DNA of 64,000 nucleotides from Streptomyces sp. NBC_01216 (GCF_035994945.1 NZ_CP108677.1:2046001-2110000), one strand, 5' to 3'. Positions 8,151 to 18,406 are shown, counted from the first letter of the stretch. Made by a program: numbers and translations. Notes: a model not told the origin generated them from the letters alone.

Positions 8151-9037
8151 GGAGCGTTTTCCAACCTCACGCTGATGCGTGGTGAAGGACGAGGACGGCC
8201 TTCACCACGTCGGTGATGCGGTTGGTGCTGCAGCGGAGCTTCCGCAGGAGGCGCCAGCCCTTGAGGGTGGCCATGGCCTGCTCGCCGAGGCAGCGGATCT
8301 TGGCATGGGTGGTGTTGTGGCGGCGCTTCCATCGCTTGAGGCGACGGCCGCGAAACGGTACCCGGACGGGTCCGCCGGCGCCTTGATACGCCTTGTCGGC
8401 CCAGCATTCGAGTCCTGCTTCGGTGAGGGCTTCGATGATGCCGTGCTGTCGTGCGGCGGTGAGGTCGTGAGTCGATCCGGGCAGCGCCGGCGAGGCCCAG
8501 AGCAACCGTCCGAACGGGTCGGTGAGGACCTGGACGTTCATGCCACGGCGCTTGTGCTTCCCCGAGTAGTAGGGGGTGTCAGCGGCGATGCGGTCGATCG
8601 GCGGCAGAGTGCCGTCGAGGATGACGAACGCCTTCGTCCGGATCGTCCTCATCGCCTCGGCCAGGGACGGGGCCAGAGCGGCCAGGATGTCGACGGCCTC
8701 GCGTATGTAGCGGAAGGCGGTCGCGATCCCGATGCCGAAACCGGCCGCGAGTTGGGCGTAGGTGTCACCACACCGCAGGTGGGCCAGGGCCAGCAGAGCC
8801 TGTCGCGAGGCGGGAAGCCGCCGCCACCGCGTGCCGATCTCCTGCCGTCTGGCGGTCAGCCGCCCGGCCAGGAACCGCAAGGTGCGGCTGGACAGATCGA
8901 TCGAAGACGGATAGACAAGCGCGCGAAGCTCCTGGCAGACACGGGTGATCTTGGTCGAGAACCCGTCCACCAGGAGCTTCGTCGTCGCGCAGGACTGTCC
9001 ACCTCGCGGTCAACGAAACCAGCTTGGAAAAGGCTCA
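8151..9037 (-). mobile_element. IS5-family insertion sequence
   Basis: A transposase gene flanked by imperfect inverted ends. The left end GGAGCGTTTTCCAACC (8151-8166) resembles the reverse complement of the right end, TGAGCCTTTTCCAAGC (about 9022-9037), with 13 of 16 matching. The exact outer ends and the target duplication could not be fixed by eye, so boundaries are good to tens of bases. The element lies between the integrase remnant and the RHS locus. Confidence 0.55.
8167..8970 (-). CDS. IS5-family DDE transposase (DDE_Tnp_4 type)
   Basis: 267 residues, apparently full length. An N-terminal HTH region (LLALAHLRCGDTYAQLAAGF, then GIGIATAFRYIREAV) precedes a DDE core: LDGTL (Asp119), PGSTHDL (Asp169) and GEQAMATLKGWRLL (Glu230), the last being the IS5 'E..F..LK.WR' box. 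No frameshift or premature stop, so it may still be active. GTG start; an upstream start is possible. Its stop overlaps the left inverted end of the element, as is common in compact ISs. Confidence 0.85.
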   Translation of the reverse strand: MDGFSTKITRVCQELRALVYPSSIDLSSRTLRFLAGRLTARRQEIGTRWRRLPASRQALLALAHLRCGDTYAQLAAGFGIGIATAFRYIREAVDILAALAPSLAEAMRTIRTKAFVILDGTLPPIDRIAADTPYYSGKHKRRGMNVQVLTDPFGRLLWASPALPGSTHDLTAARQHGIIEALTEAGLECWADKAYQGAGGPVRVPFRGRRLKRWKRRHNTTHAKIRCLGEQAMATLKGWRLLRKLRCSTNRITDVVKAVLVLHHASA

Positions 9038-9052
9038 CTGCCGTCAAAGGCA

Positions 9053-9095
9053 GCGGGTCGCCCCACCGAAAGGTTTCGGTGGGGCGACCCGCTGT
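9053..9095 (-). terminator. Strong terminator hairpin downstream of the toxin/immunity genes
   Basis: Perfect 20-bp stem (arms AGCGGGTCGCCCCACCGAAA and its complement) with a 2-nt apex, about 80 bp after the stop of the minus-strand immunity gene and just outside the IS end. Positions may be off by one. Confidence 0.7.
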
Positions 9096-9171
9096 CTATT
9101 TGCGTCCGACTGTTCTCATTTCCGCAAAACTCGGTAGATCCGTGCTGATTCAATTCAGCCAGGCATCGAAA

Positions 9172-9450
9172 TCAATCGACTGATCGCCCCAGGCGTTCCG
9201 CAAGTGAAATCTGACCGGGTGGCCTCAGGATGAATTTGTCTTTCCGCTCGTCAAAGCAGTCCAGATAGCAGCTGACCCGCCCTCCGACCTCATAACGGTC
9301 TCCGTCATCGATATAGAGAGCGTCGATCAGCCCGACCCGAGACAGCCCCAGGTCAACGATGATCCCCCAGCGGAATACCGCCTCGACCTGTCCATCGATC
9401 ATCTCGCCAATGAGACACTGCTCACGTGCACTGAGCTGCTTGTTCATCAT
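9172..9450 (-). CDS. S1-like (OB-fold) small protein, probable immunity protein of the RHS toxin
   Basis: 92 residues. GEMIDGQVEAVFRWGIIVDL continuing GLSRVGLIDALYIDD and YEVGGRVSCYLDCFDE has the spacing of an S1 RNA-binding domain (G.V..V..WG..VDLG....G.I). The ATG overlaps the RHS stop by 4 bp (ATGA), and it is the last gene before a strong terminator: the classic immunity position in polymorphic toxin loci. AT-richer than its surroundings. The immunity role is inferred from position; S1-like domains are not an immunity family I know, so a direct neutraliser or a target-protecting RNA-binding protein are both possible. Confidence 0.7.
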   Translation of the reverse strand: MMNKQLSAREQCLIGEMIDGQVEAVFRWGIIVDLGLSRVGLIDALYIDDGDRYEVGGRVSCYLDCFDERKDKFILRPPGQISLAERLGRSVD

Positions 9451-12400
9451 CCGCCGACCATGCTTCGAGGGTACTGGTTAAGGCGGTCAAACGCCGTATT
9501 CGGGATCGCCACCTCCACGTTGGGCACGCCGTTGTGCGAGCCTACGTACTGACTGAAGTGCTGCTCGAAGTCGGCCTTAGGAATCCTGACCTGCACGACA
9601 CCACCGTCGTAGCCTCCCCGGCTCGCATAGTCAAGCGCAATCGTCTTGCCGTCATCTTCGAGGCCGAAGTACGCGCGTCCATCAGGGTAACCGTTACCGG
9701 ATCCCGGAAAGTCCTTCTCCGTAAATCCGTCCTTGAGCAGTCTGTCCGTCATACCCCTACCCGGCGCCTTGTAAATCGTGATGTCACAGTTGGGTCCACC
9801 ACTGTTATGCACGAGAACCGGCGTGTTGCCCGCCAGCACATAGTACGTGTGCAGGTCACTGACGGTCAGGTTGTGGACGGTGGCGCCCTGGCTGGTCCAG
9901 CGCTGGACCGAGGAGACCCGGACGTAGGTGCCCGTGCTCGTCTGGAGCCACTGGCCCGACTTCAGGTCGGTGGCGTCGATCCACTTGCCGATTTCCGGAA
10001 CCCAGAAGGGGTGGCCGTCGGTCGCGATGACCTGGGCGGTCTTCGTGCCTTTCTTACCGTCGGCGTCTATGGTGATCTTGACGAGGTGCTTGAGGCCCTC
10101 GCCCTTGATCTCGGCGGTGACGGTCTCGATCCGGGTCTCCCCGGTCTTCTCGTCGGTCGCGACGACCTTGTCGCCAGCCTTAACGTTCTCGATCGGCTTG
10201 CTCGTGCCGTCGGCCATCAAAACCTTCGTGCCCGGCACGAAGCTGTTACATGGGCCGCCCTTGCCTCCCTTAAGCGCCCCAGGACCGGTTCCACCTGCAA
10301 GCATGAAGGGGAATGCTGCGGCAACTTCCCGGAGAGCATTGTGAGTGCTTTGCGCGTTCCCGCAATCACTGGGATTTTCAATGCAATATGTCGCGGCGAT
10401 TTTCTTGGCGCCAGAAACGTCGCCGGTTTCACGCAGATATATTGCCGCTTTGTGGCATGCCGTTCGCCCATAACACAGGTACTTTTCGCCGATCTTGGCC
10501 CCGGTCCAGTAGTTGCCCGACTGAGCCATCGCACCGTGAGTCCAGGTGAAGTAGCGCTGCTCGAGAGTTACCAGATCGTCTGGCCCTGCACCGAACGTCT
10601 CTACCCATGCTTCCAGCTCATCGGCCGGTTTAGCATCGTCAGTAGATCCATGCCCACTGTTGTCCCTGGCACCATTGTTCTTGTCCTTACCGGATGCCTG
10701 ATCCGGGGTGCAGTACTTCACGTCCCACGAGCAGGTCCCCGGCGTTGAGCCGATCTCGAGCCCCGTCGGGTCGCTGTAGGTGACGGGATTCCCGTTGGCG
10801 TACGTGTACCCGTTCATCTGGAGCGGGTCAGTGATGTCGATGATCGGGTCGGCGGAGAGGAAGCGGCCGGTGGTGGCGTCGTATTCGCGGGCGCCGATGT
10901 GAGTCAGGCCCGTCGTGGGGTCGTCGACGCCGGTGCCGAGGAAGGTGTGGCGGCCGGGCCAGTCTGTGGGTTCGGTGCCGCGCGGGTTGCCGTACGGGTC
11001 GAAGAACCGGCGGGTGACGGCCTGATTGCCCGACTGGTCGACCGCCATGGTCGAGGTGTTGTGGTGGTCGGAGAGCAGAACCGTCAGCTTGTGTCCGGTC
11101 GCCTTGCCTCCGGTGGAGCGGACCGTGGTCGGAGCACCGGTGTGGCCGTAGTAGCGCTTGGCGTCGAGAGCCTGACCGGCGGTGTTGACGGATATCTCGG
11201 CTTCGCCGAGGTAGAGGGTTCGCTTGGTGCCGTCGTCCTCGATCAGACGGTTACCGGCCGCGTCGTAGAGGTAGGTGACGTTCGCCGCTCCGTCGTTGTC
11301 GGTGTCGGCCGAGGTGAGCTTGTTGCGCCGGTCCCAGGTGAACGTGCTGGTCTCGCCGCCCGCGGTGATGCGCTCGGTGGTGTTGCCCGAGGGGTCGTAG
11401 AGGTAGCTCTGACGCAGGCTGAAGGTCGAACCTCCGATGACCTGCCGGCTCTTGACGTCGGTGAGCGTGTGGGGCTGTGCGGTAGTCGTGGGCTGGCTGC
11501 CGTTGTTCGTGTCCCCACGGCCGTAGCTGTACTCGTACTCGTCCGTGGGTTTGACGCCCGCCGGATCGTGGACCGTCAGCTTGGTCCGGTTGCCGATCGC
11601 GTCGAACTCGTACGACTGCCAGTAGCCGCTGCCGTCGACACCGGTGGAAAGCCCGCCCTCGGCGGGGCCGGCGCCTTGCGCGGAAGTGGCGGTGGGGCAG
11701 GTGTCGCTGCCCGTCCACGCGTGGACCAGACGGCCCATCGGGTCGTAGGCGAAGCACTGCCGGTCGACCTGGTTCGTCGTCTGCGTGCCGGAGGTCTCCG
11801 ACTGGGTGCCGGTGATGGAGGTGACGTTGCCGACGGTGTCGTAGCCGTAGGCCGTCGTCGACTTCCAGACGGGACTCGTGATCTCCCGCTGGGCCACCGT
11901 CTCCTTGAGGCGACCGGTGGCCTCGTCGTACGCGGCGGTGGTCCACAGGCGCTTGGATCCTTCGCCGGAGGTGGTGCGCAGCACCTGGCCGAAGGGGTTG
12001 TAGAGGGTGCCGGAGGTGTACCAGGCCAGGCCGGAGGTGGTGATCGGCGCGCCCTCGCCGTTGTAGCGGGTGATCACCTTTTCCGCGGCGAGACCGCCGG
12101 GGGTGGCCGGGAGGGTCACCGACTGGAGCTTGCCGGTCTCCGTATAGGTGTTGGTGTAGGCGTAGGTGCCGGCGAGGCCGGTCGTGCCCGGCGTCGCGGG
12201 AATGGTGATCTTCGAGCCCGTGGGGCGGTACTCGGTGTCGTAGCCCGTGACCTCGCTGGTGAAGGCCGCGCCGCCGTTGTAGCGCGTGGAGGCGACGGGA
12301 TAGCCCTTGGCCCCGGGCAGGGTGTCGTAGGTCCACTTCGAGACGAGCGGGCCGGTCTCGGAGTCGTCGTGCAGCTCGGTCGGGCGGCCCAGCACGTCGT

Positions 12401-15400
12401 AGAGGGTGTACTGGGCGCGGTCCCGGCCGTCCCTGGACCAGGTCTGCTGGTCCAGGTCGTCGTAGCCGAAGCCGGCCGGGCCCATGTCGGGGTCCGCCGA
12501 TGCCGTCAGCCGGCCGCGGACATCGTAGGTGTAGGTCCAGGTGTTGCCGTCGGCGTCGGTGACCCTCGCGAGCTTGCCCCGCGGGTCGTAGGCGTACCGC
12601 GTGTCGTCGGACGCCGGATCAGGGCCGATCAGGCCGGTGGTGGTGTAGTGCTCGATCTTCGCGGTACGGCCGAGTGCGTCGGTCCAGGTCTTCGCCGCGC
12701 GGCTGCCCTTGAGGGGTGTGGTCCCGTCGGCGGACATGCCGGTGCGGGTCAGCGTCCAGTCTCCCGCGTAGACGGCGGTGCTGGAGTGCTGTGCGTCGCC
12801 GTCGTGCAGCGTGGTCGTGCGGACGGCGCGTCCGAGACCGTCGTAGGCGACCTTCGTCGAGTTCGGGGCCTCGAAGACGGTTTCGGGGACGAAGATCTCG
12901 GGCTTCGGTTCGTCCTTGGTGAAGTAGCTGTTCCTGGTCTCGCCGACCGAGCCGTTGGCGTTGTACAGGGTGTCGCTGACGACGCGACCGCCGCCGAGCG
13001 CCTCCGTCTGGGTCTGGCGCGGACGCAGCAGACCGTCGTAGATGGTGACGGAGTCCGCGTAGGTGCCGTTGTCACGGAGCGCCCGCATGGTGACCGCCGG
13101 GACCTTGTCGGCGTCGATCTGGTAGTCGAAGTGGACCGACGCCTTGTCCGTGGAGGAGTCGCGGGACGGGGTCCACACGTCGGTGACACGGCCGAGGTCG
13201 TCGTAGTGGCTGGTCGTCGTGCGGCCGTTGGGGTCGGTGAGGGACAGGACGGAGCCGCGTCCCGGGTCGACGGTGGAGGTCGCGGTGTGGTTCAGCGCGT
13301 TCGTGGTCGTGGCCTGGAACGGGACACCGGTGGCCGGGCTGAAGGCGTTGGCGGTCGAGGCGCCCTGGGCGTTGACGCTCTTGACGGCCCGGCCGAGCGC
13401 GTCGTACTCGGTGCGGGCCGAGGTGATCCATCCGTCACCGTCGCCGTCGATCGTGTCGACCTGACGGGGAAGTCCCTTGACGGGCGCCGCGCCGAAGGCG
13501 TTCAGCGCGTCGTAGGAGGTGCGCGCGTCGAAGATGACCTGGTCGCCCGTCGCGGAGGCCGCGTCCTGGCAGTCGCCCACCGTCGTGCGGACACGCTGAG
13601 GAAGGCCGATGAGGTGCTTCGTGACGTTGTGGACGTACGAGGTGACGGCGCACGACTCGTCGGCCTTGGTGAGAGCGCCCCCCTCCGTCTCGGTCAGCGT
13701 GTAGCTCTGCGTCTCGAGCGGCAGGTCGTAGGCGTCGCGCCTGAGGGTCTCCGAGCGCGCGGTCCGGCTCTTGCCGCCGCTGATCGACTCCTCGGCGTCG
13801 GTCCGGTCCGTCCCCGTGCTGTACGCCTCCAGGGCGGGAAGGCCGTCGCCCCGTGCCCGGGTCGCGGTCTTCCGCGCGAACGGCCGGCTCGTCTCGCGTG
13901 CGACGAGGCTGCCGCCGTCCTTGGTGGAGGAGATCGTCTCGGCGGTGCGGCCCTGGTAGGCGGGCAGGTCCTCGCCGAGGGTCTCCTCACCGGTCGAGTC
14001 CTTGACGGTGACGACCGCCCGGCCGGCGTCGCGGGACATGCCGCGGAAGTAGCGCGTGACGGTCTGGGACCGCTCCGTGGCGGTGTCCGGGTCCGCGTGG
14101 GACGTGACACCCCGCTTCACGGTGACCTTGTCGTACCCGCGCCACTGGTCGTAGGTCCGCAGCTCGGGTTTGGTGAACTCGTCGGTGTTCTTGGCCCAGG
14201 CCGCGCCCTTGGCGGTGTCGTAGACGTACGTGGTGACGACGTCCGGCTGGCGGGCGACCCGGTCCTTCTCGACGATCCGGTCGACGACGTACTTGTTGAA
14301 CCACTCGAGGGGAGGGTTCTCCAGGTCGGGATCGGGTGACCACTTGCTGGGGAAGCAGCGGCCGGTGTTCGTCTCCGGGGCGGGGTGAGCCGTGCCCTTC
14401 GGGCAGGGGGCGGAGTAGTCGACGTAGACCTCGCCGCCGGTCTCGGTGCGGACGGTCTCGACCCGGAGCCGGTCGAACTCCGGAGTCGGGTCGCTCGCGC
14501 TCTTCGCCACGCGGTTGGGCATGTCGTCGACGTTGGCGATGAAGGAGAGGTCCGGGAGCGTGGTGCTGGTCTGCGCTCCGTTCGCGCCGGGAACGCTGTA
14601 TCCGGTGCGGCGGACCGACTCCAGCCACAGCGGCGGGTGGGTGTCGGTGCGCTGCCTCGGGAACGACTGGTGCAGGTCCCATCGGTCGACGGGTGACAGC
14701 GCGGTCGAACCGGGTGTGCGCTGACCGTAGGTGCTGACCGAGGCGAGCCTGACCCGGGTCCAGAAGGTGGGCGAGGTGATGTAGCAGTTCTCGGCGCCGG
14801 TCTTGCAGTGCAGCGTGGCGGGAGTGTCCCACCAGGGCTGCTTGTCCTCGTAGTCCTTCGACTCGAACTCGGCGACGGAGCAGCTGGTCGCACCCTCGAC
14901 GACGCAGCGCTCCTTGGCGGTGAACACCACCTTGCCCGCGGGGGCGCCGGTCAGGTTGTCGCCGCGCAGACCATAGAGGACCTGCGTGGGATATCCGCCG
15001 CGGACGTAGGAGACGGCCTTCTTGAACTCCCCGTTCCTGGCGTACTCGTTGGTCTCCTGCTTCCAGTCGATGATCATGGCGTTGCCGTGGACGTCCTCGA
15101 CGTGGTCGAGGTTCCAGCGCCACGCCTGGGTGCACGAGGAGCCGGCGTAGGACGTCTGGTGGCAGGGCTCACCGCTGTGGTTGCCGAAGACGGGCACGGT
15201 GAAGGCGGAGTGGGTGACGGGGCGGCTGCCCGCCCCGTCGAGGTCGTTGCGTCCGAAGTGGTAGCGGGTTCCGTCGCGGGTGGTGACGCGCCAGTACTCG
15301 CCGTCGTACGCGCCGGTCTGCTTGGCCTTGGGGTTGCCTGCCTTGTCCAGGTACTCGATCTTGGAGCCGTCGTCGTTGGCGGGAACCCACCTGCCGTCGG

Positions 15401-15665
15401 CGTCGTTGCGGACGAGTTCGGTCGACGATCCGCCGAGGGAGAGGACGAGGTTGTCGCTGGCCCAGCAGAGGTCGGACTTCTTCTTGTCGGTGTCGTTGTC
15501 GTTGTTGGGGCTGTTCTTGCGGTCGTCCGAGCAGGAGCGGTAGCGCCGCTCGACGAAGCCGGGGTGGTAGTCCCAGCCGTCACCGATCCAGGACGCCTGG
15601 CCGTTGGCGACCGAGGTCCTGCCGTCGACGGACTGCGAGGAGTAGTTGAACGCGATCTTCGGGGC
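9447..15665 (-). pseudogene. RHS/YD-repeat polymorphic toxin with Hint domain, N-terminally truncated
   Basis: An open frame of ~2,070 codons. It opens abruptly at APKIAFNYSSQSVDGRTS, the start of the RHS barrel region, with no signal peptide or secretion module. YD repeats (YDDLGRV, YDALGRA, YDVRGRL, YDVLGRP) lead to the RHS core ending REYDATTGRFLSADPI ... YANGNPVTYSDPTGL (~10.75 kb). A variable linker follows, then a PT-Hint domain (CNSFVPGTKVLMADGTSKPI to VLVHNSG, ~10.25-9.81 kb) that should self-cleave, then a ~115-residue tip (ITIYKAPGRGMTDRLLKDGF, GRAYFGLEDDGK, VVQVRIPKADFEQHF). The tip shows a spacing compatible with an ADP-ribosyltransferase fold, but I cannot name its family. Without the N-terminus export is unlikely; internal GTG codons (for example 15197) could still give a product. 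Confidence 0.8.
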
Positions 15666-15676
15666 GGGGCCGGCCG

Positions 15677-15778
15677 GAGGGCTTCTATCGCGGCGGGCGC
15701 ACGTCCCACGAGTCCGCCTACTGGCGCGTCATCCTGCCGGCCGACGGTCTCTGGAGCGACCGGGTCGCCTTCGGGTAG
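15677..15778 (+). pseudogene. C-terminal fragment of an unidentified plus-strand gene
   Basis: The last 33 codons of a frame reading EGFYRGGRTSHESAYWRVIL then PADGLWSDRVAFG and TAG, with normal Streptomyces codon bias and followed 15 bp later by a strong terminator. Its upstream part is replaced by the truncated end of the RHS gene running the other way. I do not recognise the family. Confidence 0.5.
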
Positions 15779-15792
15779 CGCAGCGACGAAAG

Positions 15793-15843
15793 GGGCCCCG
15801 GTGCCCCCGGCCCGGTCTCCGGGGGCCGGGGGCACCGGGGCCC
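15793..15843. terminator. Bidirectional terminator
   Basis: 21-bp perfect stem (GGGCCCCGGTGCCCCCGGCCC and its complement) with a 9-nt loop, lying between the plus-strand gene fragment and the 3' end of the minus-strand araC-type gene. Confidence 0.75.
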
Positions 15844-15875
15844 TCTTGTGCTCCGCCCCGCTCCGCCTCCCCCGG

Positions 15876-16982
15876 TCACGCCGCGTGGTCGTAGCCGGAG
15901 CGGTACTCCCCCGGGGTCATCCCGAACCACTTGCGGAAGGCCAGGTGGAAGCCGACCGCGCTCTGGTAGCCGACCCGGGGCGGGACCGCGGACTGCGGGA
16001 TCGAGGTCTCGGTCAGCAGCCGGGCGGCCTCCTGCATCCGGCGTCCGGTCAGGTGGCGGGCGGGAGCCTCGCCGACGAGTTCCCGGAAGGCGGCGGTGAA
16101 GGCCGAGCGCGACATGCCGACCTCGCGGGCGAGGGACTCGATGGTCCAGGGTTCGGCGTAGCGTGTCGCGATCATCACCATGGCGCGGCTGATGCCGGGG
16201 TGCCGCAGGACCGGCAGCGTCGCCGGGTTGTCGGCGAGTTCGCGCAGCAGCGGGCGCAGCGCGAGAACCAGGGCCATCTCGAAGGCGCGCAGGGTGATGA
16301 GCCGGTCTCCGGGGCCCACCGGTCGGTCGGGCGCGGCGAGCAGCCGCAGGGTGTCGCGCAGCAGTGGTTCGCGGTCGACCTGGGCGCCGTCGAGGACGAG
16401 TGCCCAGGGCAGTGAGGTGTAGAGCCCGGTGGCGGCGCTGGCGTCGTAGTGGAGTCCGGCGCAGAGCATGCGGCTGACGGCTCCGTCTCCGGGGATGACG
16501 ATCTCGCCGGAGGTGCCCGGCTGGCGTTCGGGCAGGACGGCCCTGAGGGGTACGCCCTGCCGGTCGGGGCGGTCGGAGAGGCGGTGGGCGATGCCGGTGG
16601 GGAAGACGATCAGGTCGCCGGCGCGCAGTTCGAGCGGGGCCTGGCCGTCGCCGGTGATCCAGCAGCCTCCTTCGACGATGTAGTGGAGGACGGCGCAGCT
16701 CTGTTCCGCGTCGCCCTCGATGGCCCAGGGGGCACGGACGTGCCAGCGGCTGTCGAAGACCCCGGTGAGGCGGAGTGGCTTCAGCAGTTCGCTCAGCAGG
16801 TCGTCCCGCTCCTCGCAGTCGTCCCCGCGCCGGTCGTCGCACGAGCCCCGAGGGCCGTCCTCTCCCCGCCCGTGGGGCCGGTCCTCGCCCCATTCCTCCG
16901 GCCGGTTCTCGCGCCGGTCTTCGCGCCGGTGCTCACGTCGGTCCTCACGTCGGTCGTCACGGTCGGTTCGCACGTTGTCCAT
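15876..16982 (-). CDS. AraC-family transcriptional regulator with N-terminal cupin
   Basis: 368 residues. A cupin sensor (CAVLHYIVEGGCWITGDG, LELRAGDLIVFPTGIAHRLS) occupies about 85-250, and an AraC double HTH the C-terminus (TIESLAREVGMSRSAFTAAF, SAVGFHLAFRKWFGMTPGEY). The first ~60 residues are an unusual highly charged run (DRDDRREDRREHRREDRREN and similar) encoded by degenerate ~12-bp tandem repeats at 16870-16980; most relatives begin near DDLLSELLKPLRLTGVFDSR. Divergent from the NmrA-family gene across 116 bp, which it probably controls, as is typical for this regulator/oxidoreductase pairing. Confidence 0.88.
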   Translation of the reverse strand: MDNVRTDRDDRREDRREHRREDRRENRPEEWGEDRPHGRGEDGPRGSCDDRRGDDCEERDDLLSELLKPLRLTGVFDSRWHVRAPWAIEGDAEQSCAVLHYIVEGGCWITGDGQAPLELRAGDLIVFPTGIAHRLSDRPDRQGVPLRAVLPERQPGTSGEIVIPGDGAVSRMLCAGLHYDASAATGLYTSLPWALVLDGAQVDREPLLRDTLRLLAAPDRPVGPGDRLITLRAFEMALVLALRPLLRELADNPATLPVLRHPGISRAMVMIATRYAEPWTIESLAREVGMSRSAFTAAFRELVGEAPARHLTGRRMQEAARLLTETSIPQSAVPPRVGYQSAVGFHLAFRKWFGMTPGEYRSGYDHAA

Positions 16983-17098
16983 GGACGATCCTTCAACTTC
17001 CGCCCCGGTTTGTTAATTGAACGGCCGAAGCCGCCGCCGCCAGCCTGAGAGAGCCGTCACGGCAGCCGTCACAGCCTATCGAAGGGCCCTTCACACAC

Positions 17099-18040
17099 AT
17101 GTCCAGTCAGATTCCGATGCGGGTCGCGGTCGTGGGAGCCACCGGTTTCCAGGGCGGCGCGGTGGCACGTCTGCTGACCGAACGGCACCACAAGGTGCGT
17201 ACCCTGACCCGCCGCCCCGCGGGCGACCGTCCGCCGCTGCCCGGTGCCTCCTTCATCGCGGGGGACCTGGCGAGCCTGGCCGACGTGCGCCGGCTCTTCG
17301 ACGGCATGACGCACGCCTCGGTGGTGATGCCGCTGGTGTACGAGGCGGAGCGGGTGCGGCTGTACGCGCGGAACATCGCGCACGCGGCCCGGGAGGCGGG
17401 CATCCTGCGTCTGGTCTACAACGCCAACACGCGGATCCCGCAGGGCCCGACCTCGGTGGCCGCGTTCGAGACCAGGCGGATCGCCGAGGAGGTCCTGCGG
17501 GACAGTGGTGTGCCGCTGGTCGTCGTCCGGCCACCGGTGTACCTGGACAACCTGTTCTCGCCGTGGAACGGCCCCGCGCTGGTCGACGAGGGCGTCCTCG
17601 CCTATCCGCTGCCGGCCTCCACCCCGACGGCCTGGCTCTCGCACCGCGACCTGGCGGAGGCGGTGCTGGCCGCGCTGACCGGGGAGGGGCTGGAGGGCCG
17701 GACCTTCGACATCGGCGGGGCGCAGGCGCTGACCGGTGCGGAGCTGGCCGCCGCGTTCGGCCGGGGGCTGGGCCGTTCGGTGCAGTACCTGCCGCTGCCG
17801 CCGGAGGTCTTCGAGCGGGGGCTCGCGCAGCTGCTGGGCCCGGCCGCGGCGGCCGGGGTCGCGGGGATCTACCACTACATGGCGACGGGCGTCGACCCGC
17901 TGCTGCTCACGGCCGACGACGGGGTGTCGGCGGACGTCCTGGCCGTGCGCCCGACACCGGTGGACGAGTGGGTCATGCGTCAGCCGTGGCAGGTGTGGTC
18001 CGGCAACACCGAGGGGCAGCCTGCCTCGCCTCAGGACTGA
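17099..18040 (+). CDS. NmrA-family NAD(P)-binding protein / atypical short-chain dehydrogenase
   Basis: 313 residues. The Rossmann motif VAVVGATGFQGGAVARLLTE is at the N-terminus, followed by GASFIAGDLASLADVRRLFD; no YxxxK catalytic pair is obvious, as in NmrA/quinone-reductase-like members that sense or reduce. ATG start with GAAGGG 12 bases upstream. Divergent from the AraC-type regulator. A redox-sensing or quinone/aldehyde reductase role is an inference; no substrate can be read from the sequence. Confidence 0.85.
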   Translation: MSSQIPMRVAVVGATGFQGGAVARLLTERHHKVRTLTRRPAGDRPPLPGASFIAGDLASLADVRRLFDGMTHASVVMPLVYEAERVRLYARNIAHAAREAGILRLVYNANTRIPQGPTSVAAFETRRIAEEVLRDSGVPLVVVRPPVYLDNLFSPWNGPALVDEGVLAYPLPASTPTAWLSHRDLAEAVLAALTGEGLEGRTFDIGGAQALTGAELAAAFGRGLGRSVQYLPLPPEVFERGLAQLLGPAAAAGVAGIYHYMATGVDPLLLTADDGVSADVLAVRPTPVDEWVMRQPWQVWSGNTEGQPASPQD

Positions 18041-18054
18041 CGCTCCCTCGGGCA

Positions 18055-18110
18055 GCGGGCGCACCACGACGCGCCGGGGGCACGCCCCCGGCGCGTCGTG
18101 GTGCGCCCGC
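18055..18110 (+). terminator. Very long perfect hairpin terminator
   Basis: 27-bp perfect stem with a 2-nt apex (arms begin GCGGGCGCACCACGACGCGC) 15 bp after the NmrA-family stop. It marks the right edge of the accessory block; the next ~390 bp up to glgE hold no gene I can support, only GC-rich sequence and the candidate glgE promoter. Confidence 0.75.
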
Positions 18111-18377
18111 GCGGAGCCCGAACCGTGATCCCTGACCCACCGTCATACCTGTGTCGGGAGAGGTCCCCGTCGTGCCGGTGCCCGGAGGGGTGCCCGGCGG
18201 CCACATCCCGCCGGTTTTCCGCCGACTTCCCGTCCCGTGTCCCACCCCGCCCCGGGGGCCGCCCGCGCCCCGCGCGCGGCCCCCGGCGCGCGCCGGAGCC
18301 GTGCTCCTGCCCGCGCCGCCGCGACCGCCGGTCTCGTCCGACAAGGACGGGGCCGGTTTCTTGTGGGTGCCGTGTGC

Positions 18378-18406
18378 TTGTCCGGACGACTACGTCCTAG
18401 TAGTTA
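18378..18406 (+). promoter_or_regulatory. Candidate glgE promoter
   Basis: TTGTCC, 17-bp spacer, TAGTTA. It lies ~95 bp before the glgE ATG in a locally AT-richer patch. The spacer carries ACGTCCTAGTA, a string also found in the palindrome at icmA (51952-51975). Confidence 0.4.
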
